A stretch of 17,444 nucleotides of DNA, from positions 1 through 17,444 of the forward strand of contig JBKGZA010000053.1 of assembly GCA_046545815.1 (NCBI GenBank), written 5' to 3'. Below the pieces are notes generated by a model. The model was not told the origin of the DNA. It searched no databases and saw nothing but the letters and a program-made list of their open reading frames with translations. The translations under genes and the position numbers were made by a program. Shown here one piece after another: positions 14,599 through 17,444 of this stretch. Each line of letters opens with the position of its first letter. Position 1 is the first letter of the stretch. The DNA is from JAGXLC01 sp046545815. Lineage in GTDB: Bacteria; Bacteroidota; Bacteroidia; Bacteroidales; UBA12077.

Positions 14599-15360
14599 TC
14601 ATACCTCAAAGGAAAGCCCGTCATAAGACATGTCTACATGTTCGGGCAATTCGGCGTTTACTTTTTCATGAAAGCCCATTTGGTGACTCATATGGATCAG
14701 ATAAGCCTTGCGGGGTCCGAATTCGTTGATCAGCTCCAGGGATTCGGCAAGACTGAAATGCGAAATGTGTTTTTTCCTGCGAAGGGCATTGATCACCATA
14801 TATTTGCTACCTACGATTTTCTCCTTTTCCTCCTCGGGAATATAATTGGCATCCGTAATGTAAGTGAAATCGCCAATGCGAAATCCGAATACGGGGAGCT
14901 TATAGTGGTAGACCCGAATGGGAGTAATTTCCATTCCTTCAATGGCAAACGGCTTGTTGGCGATCAGATTAAGGTTGATATCGGGCACCCCGGGATATCT
15001 GTTTTCTCCAAATGCATACGGAAGCATTTGTTTAAGGGACTCAAGAATCCGTTCCTCTCCATATATTTCGATGGGTTTCTGCTTTAGGTAATTGATTGGC
15101 CTCACATCATCCAGACCAGCCACATGATCCCTGTGTTCATGGGTGTAAAGAATGGCGCTGATGTCATGTACCCCTTCAAGAAGCATCTGCTGCCGGAAAT
15201 CCGGACCGGTATCTACCACAAATACCTTGTTCTTTACCTCTATTAACAGTGAGGTTCTCAACCGTTTATCCCTGGGATCATTCGAACGGCAAACATCACA
15301 ATCACAACCGATAACGGGAATACCCTGCGACGTGCCTGTACCTAAAAAAGTAATCTTCAA
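14599..15360 (-). CDS. MBL-fold metallo-hydrolase (PhnP-like)
   Basis: A 253-residue metallo-beta-lactamase-fold hydrolase of the COG1235/PhnP type, probably a phosphodiesterase acting on small cyclic or nucleotide-like substrates. The start MKITFLGTGTSQGIPVIGC is classic for the group. A zinc-site-like cysteine cluster CDCDVC (Cys19, Cys21, Cys24) follows, as in PhnP. The catalytic THEHRDHVAGLDD supplies His74, His76, Asp78 and His79, YITDAN the bridging Asp, and the C-terminal LIHMSHQMGFHE the last histidine. The start codon is TTG at 15360; no ATG precedes it in frame before a stop, and the family-like N-terminus begins exactly there. No phn genes are nearby, so phosphonate catabolism is not implied. 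A -7-like element lies about 40 bases upstream. Confidence 0.88.
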   Translation of the reverse strand: MKITFLGTGTSQGIPVIGCDCDVCRSNDPRDKRLRTSLLIEVKNKVFVVDTGPDFRQQMLLEGVHDISAILYTHEHRDHVAGLDDVRPINYLKQKPIEIYGEERILESLKQMLPYAFGENRYPGVPDINLNLIANKPFAIEGMEITPIRVYHYKLPVFGFRIGDFTYITDANYIPEEEKEKIVGSKYMVINALRRKKHISHFSLAESLELINEFGPRKAYLIHMSHQMGFHEKVNAELPEHVDMSYDGLSFEV

Positions 15361-15399
15361 TATATAAAGGTTTTCTGATTGTTCTATATATCAAGAAAG

Positions 15400-15407
15400 C
15401 AAATATA
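15400..15407 (-). promoter_or_regulatory. -7 promoter element upstream of the PhnP-like gene
   Basis: On the - strand these bases read TATATTTG, a perfect TAnnTTTG match 40 bases upstream of the TTG start. A TTTG further upstream is only 15 bases away, too close for the 19-21 base consensus spacing, so the promoter is only half supported. Confidence 0.35.
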
Positions 15408-15827
15408 ATAAAACTATAACAGCAAAGCATGTGTTATGATTTGATGGTTTTATTGTTCGAACGGATTTGGGAAAAACATGCAACAGTTGGCTTCGGTAAC
15501 TCTGCAGCTGGAAGGGGTTGCTGGTTACTGACAGAGAGCGGAGAGCGCAGGGCAGAGCGTATCGGGTCGCGAGTCGAGGGTTGCCGGTGGGCAATTGTTT
15601 TATGTGGTCATCTATGTGCCTTCGCCTGACGAAACTACATGAACCCTGTCTGACCGATCAGAAAGTTCATGCGTAGAAAGCATGCCTGAGCATTACAGAG
15701 GCCATTCATCGGATGAAAACTACATCTTGCTGAAAAGCAAAGGGTTGGAGTACTTCATTTTGTCTTACACCACCTGAAGGCCATATATATGGAATAGCAA
15801 AAAAATTCGCACAGAAAATAAAACCAC

Positions 15828-15905
15828 CTAATTTGGACAAGCCAAAACCAAACAGGATGCTTTCAAGGAATTTAATGTGTTTCCGTTTTGGCTTGTCCAA
15901 ATTAG
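15828..15905 (-). repeat. 78-base palindromic repeat, copy 1
   Basis: The element has perfect 21-base terminal inverted repeats: bases 15828-15848 (beginning CTAATTTGGACAAGCC) are the reverse complement of 15885-15905. Pairing continues inward with AAACA/TGTTT after a small internal loop. A second copy in opposite orientation lies at the window end (17375-17444), with four transitions over the 70 shared bases. Strong self-pairing, small size and repetition suggest a MITE or REP-like element. I saw no clear target-site duplication. Confidence 0.85.
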
Positions 15906-15923
15906 CAATTTTATGCATATTTG
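15892..15923 (+). promoter_or_regulatory. Possible promoter overlapping the end of repeat copy 1
   Basis: CTTG (15892-15895), inside the right terminal repeat, is followed by a 20-base spacer and CATATTTG (15916-15923), one base off TAnnTTTG. The predicted start is near 15930, about 32 bases before the ATG at 15962. If real, the repeat end supplies the -33 element of the downstream gene. Confidence 0.4.
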
Positions 15924-15961
15924 AGTTTTTAAGCGCATTTGGCAGTTAAAACAACACCGGT

Positions 15962-16666
15962 ATGAAAGGAAAGCTTTATCTCATACCTACTCCGCTGGGC
16001 GAAAGTTCTGTAGATGCAGTGATACCTTCTGAGGTTAAACACATCATCAGCAGACTGGACATATTCATTGTGGAGAATATACGTTCGGCACGACGTTATA
16101 TCCGAAAGATCGACTCAGAGAAGTCTATCGATGCCATCACCTTTTATGTGCTCAACAAACATACCGGCAAGGGGGAGCTGCCTGATTTTCTTCGTCCGGT
16201 CAACGAAGGCAGCGATATCGGTGTAATCACCGAAGCCGGTGTACCAGGGATCGCCGACCCCGGAGAAGCTATTGTCCGTATAGCCCATGAAGAGAAAATC
16301 AATGTAGTACCTCTGACGGGCCCGTCGTCCATCCCCCTGGCCGTTATGGCTTCAGGTCTGAACGGCCAGAATTTTGCCTTTAACGGATACCTTCCTATAC
16401 CACCGAATAAACGAATAAAAAAGTTAAAAATGCTTGAAAAAAGATCCCACCAGGAAAACCAGACACAGGTATTCATGGAAACCCCTTACAGGAACAATCA
16501 AATGCTCAGGGATATTCTGGAACACTGCCGGGATGGCACACAGCTTTGTATTGCCTCAAACATCACTTTAGAAAAGGAAAGTATAGAAACCAAAACAATA
16601 AGAGATTGGAAAAAATCAGTTCCTGATCTGAATAAGCAGCCCGCCATCTTTCTTCTCTATGCCTAA
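15962..16666 (+). CDS. RsmI-like SAM-dependent methyltransferase (tetrapyrrole methylase family)
   Basis: A 234-residue methyltransferase of the tetrapyrrole methylase superfamily, close to RsmI, which 2'-O-methylates C1402 of 16S rRNA. The order of motifs follows RsmI in altered form: LYLIPTPLGE (the TPIGN position), ENIRSARRYIR in place of EDTRxTxxLL, ELPDFLRPVNEGSDIGVITEAGVPGIADPG (a clear match to the LVSDAGTPGISDPG SAM loop), and VVPLTGPSSIPLAVMASGL. METPYRNNQML near residues 178-188 matches the ESPHR region. It is shorter than typical RsmI (about 280) and lacks its C-terminal extension. Bacteroidota commonly carry such a divergent paralog; its substrate is not known to me. ATG start. 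Converges on the WbqC-family gene with 27 bases between stops. Confidence 0.85.
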   Translation: MKGKLYLIPTPLGESSVDAVIPSEVKHIISRLDIFIVENIRSARRYIRKIDSEKSIDAITFYVLNKHTGKGELPDFLRPVNEGSDIGVITEAGVPGIADPGEAIVRIAHEEKINVVPLTGPSSIPLAVMASGLNGQNFAFNGYLPIPPNKRIKKLKMLEKRSHQENQTQVFMETPYRNNQMLRDILEHCRDGTQLCIASNITLEKESIETKTIRDWKKSVPDLNKQPAIFLLYA

Positions 16667-16693
16667 GGATGACTATAACTCAGCCTGAGCCAT

Positions 16694-17347
16694 TCAAAAA
16701 AAATTCTCAGGTATGCTTTGTTTGAGAATATTTTCGGCATTGGCCCCTTCATTAAACAAAAGATCGATGATGCTCAGGTTGGGAACAAATCCGTGTCGGT
16801 CCTGAAACACCTGATAATAAAAAGCAGGCTGGAAATCAGGGTCCCGCTTCTTCATTCTTTTTTTCGGATGGGTAACATCGCGATAATCATCTGTATCGGG
16901 AGGAGGCTTCTTATAAAATTCCTTCGTAAATTTTACAGGAGTATCAATCTCCAGATGCCCGAGAATCAAGTCCTGAAGTTCGAGGTTGAAATCGAGCAGA
17001 AAATCATATCTCCGGTTATAAAAAGGGAGGAAATCATCCATGAAGAACTCAAAGAAAGGGGAAGCGCTATAAGCCGATTCAAATGAATTCCAGTGATTCT
17101 TCTGCCACTCAAGTGTGTTATCAATACGGATATCTCGGGTTAAAACCTTTTGACAGTCTTTGGTAACCGGAACCGTGAGTGACAATATACCATTGGCAGA
17201 AAATATGATGCATCGGTTCCTGTAACTTTGCTTCTGGTAATTTTCCCGGGTTTCTATCAACACCTCATCATACAGGAGAAATTTGGTATAAAACTGAACA
17301 GGTCCAAGATATGTAGGTGATAACAAGCCTTTCTCCGCACGATGCAT
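16694..17347 (-). CDS. WbqC family protein
   Basis: A 217-residue soluble protein of the WbqC family, whose members occur in polysaccharide-synthesis loci (WbqC itself in O-antigen clusters) and, in Bacteroidota, as a stand-alone gene often near signal peptidase genes. The biochemical role is unassigned. Seen here: LLSPTYLGPVQFYTKFL at the start (the family's PPVxYF-like opening), the YRNRCIIFSANGILSLTVPV strand-turn-strand, WQKNHWNSFESAYSASPFFEFF (the most conserved block), and the C-terminal YYQVFQDRHGFVPNLSIIDLLFNEG. The ATG at 17347 is 28 bases from the inverted repeat copy that ends the window. Weak CCTGAG/CTCAGG symmetry overlaps the stop region (16684-16711) without a U-run. Confidence 0.88.
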   Translation of the reverse strand: MHRAEKGLLSPTYLGPVQFYTKFLLYDEVLIETRENYQKQSYRNRCIIFSANGILSLTVPVTKDCQKVLTRDIRIDNTLEWQKNHWNSFESAYSASPFFEFFMDDFLPFYNRRYDFLLDFNLELQDLILGHLEIDTPVKFTKEFYKKPPPDTDDYRDVTHPKKRMKKRDPDFQPAFYYQVFQDRHGFVPNLSIIDLLFNEGANAENILKQSIPENFF

Positions 17348-17374
17348 CTAACCTGATTTTTTAAATTTTGCTTG

Positions 17375-17444
17375 CTGATTTGGACAAATCAAAACGGAAA
17401 CACATTAAATTCCTTGAAAACATCCTGTTTGGTTTTGGCTTGTC
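17375..17444 (+). repeat. 78-base palindromic repeat, copy 2 (cut by window end)
   Basis: Bases 17375-17444 match the reverse complement of copy 1 at 66 of 70 positions, and the match extends three bases (TTG) upstream. The last eight bases of the element lie beyond the window. Two of the four differences fall in its left terminal repeat and weaken the stem. Ending inside a repeat suits a contig that broke where other genomic copies confused assembly. Confidence 0.85.

Larger units (their letters stand above)
15361..15961. other. 600-base non-coding gap with hairpins and a repeat
   Basis: No convincing gene lies between the PhnP-like gene and the RsmI-like gene; short open frames here lack family signatures. 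The gap holds a locally GC-richer purine-rich patch (about 15510-15600). Two hairpins share sequence: CATGAAC/GTTCATG with an inner TCTGA/TCAGA spans 15638-15671, and CATGC/GCATG spans 15668-15684. There is also a perfect palindrome CCATATATATGG (15781-15792) and the 78-base palindromic repeat listed separately. The two hairpins share bases 15668-15671, so they cannot form together. Confidence 0.6.

Noticed and set aside
15429..15629. A 66-residue open frame in the GC-richer part of the 15361-15961 gap.
   Set aside because: No family features, no good start context, and low-complexity purine-rich repeats (gagagcggagagcgcagg) account for the open frame.
15706..15918. A 70-residue open frame on the - strand that runs through repeat copy 1; copy 2 is open in the matching frame (shared LDKxKRKHIKFLExILFGFGL).
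   Set aside because: Three of the four differences between copies change the amino acid, copy 2 has no ATG before a stop, and the symmetry of the DNA explains the conservation better. A transposase N-terminus in copy 2 remains possible; sequence beyond 17444 would decide.
1..17444. A search for CRISPR arrays, tRNA/rRNA genes, phage or conjugation genes, toxin-antitoxin pairs and retron-like elements.
   Set aside because: No regularly spaced repeats, no tRNA-like cloverleaf or rRNA sequence, and no hallmark proteins of those systems were seen in any frame.

Overview
The window reads as a fragment of a Bacteroidota chromosome, most like the Bacteroidales/Marinilabiliales side of the phylum. 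The evidence is gene content (a DUF4293 membrane protein, a WbqC-family protein, an RsmI-like tetrapyrrole methylase, an M13 lipoprotein, the ffh-folD pair, the pyrBI pair), A-rich leaders without strong Shine-Dalgarno sequences, and several upstream sites matching the Bacteroidetes -33 TTTG / -7 TAnnTTTG promoter pattern. It is mostly housekeeping and metabolic sequence. I see no phage, CRISPR array, defence island, secretion system or biosynthetic cluster, and no RNA gene.

Layout. The left edge (1-79) is a perfect fold-back inverted repeat that interrupts domain I of dnaA, so dnaA lacks its true N-terminus and the edge looks artefactual. A rho-independent terminator follows dnaA. Next on the + strand come an EamA-type transporter, a YigZ/IMPACT-family protein, and pyrB-pyrI, the catalytic and regulatory subunits of aspartate transcarbamoylase. 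A convergent DUF4293 gene closes that block, and its last codons form three adjacent perfect palindromes. The + strand continues with ornithine aminotransferase (its own promoter is visible), an M13 metallopeptidase lipoprotein and a RidA-family deaminase. On the - strand, ffh and folD form a two-gene unit with a good promoter. A 620-base stretch upstream of ffh holds a series of hairpins and a small membrane-protein ORF broken by one extra C. It is followed by larE (+), a YfcC-type carrier (-) and a PhnP-like metallo-hydrolase (-). A 600-base non-coding stretch with several hairpins and a 78-base palindromic repeat precedes an RsmI-like methylase (+). A convergent WbqC-family gene (-) follows. 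The window ends inside a second, inverted copy of the same repeat.

How the genes relate. Real functional units are few: PyrB with PyrI (pyrimidine synthesis), and Ffh with FolD as a transcription unit (unrelated functions). RocD, the M13 peptidase and the YfcC-type carrier could all touch peptide or amino-acid use, but that link is inference. The less ordinary points are the inverted 78-base repeat pair, the C-run frameshift gene, the hairpin-rich gap upstream of ffh, the triple palindrome at the pyrI/DUF4293 junction, and a three-cysteine LarE with no larB or larC in view. I do not see a convincing new multi-gene system.
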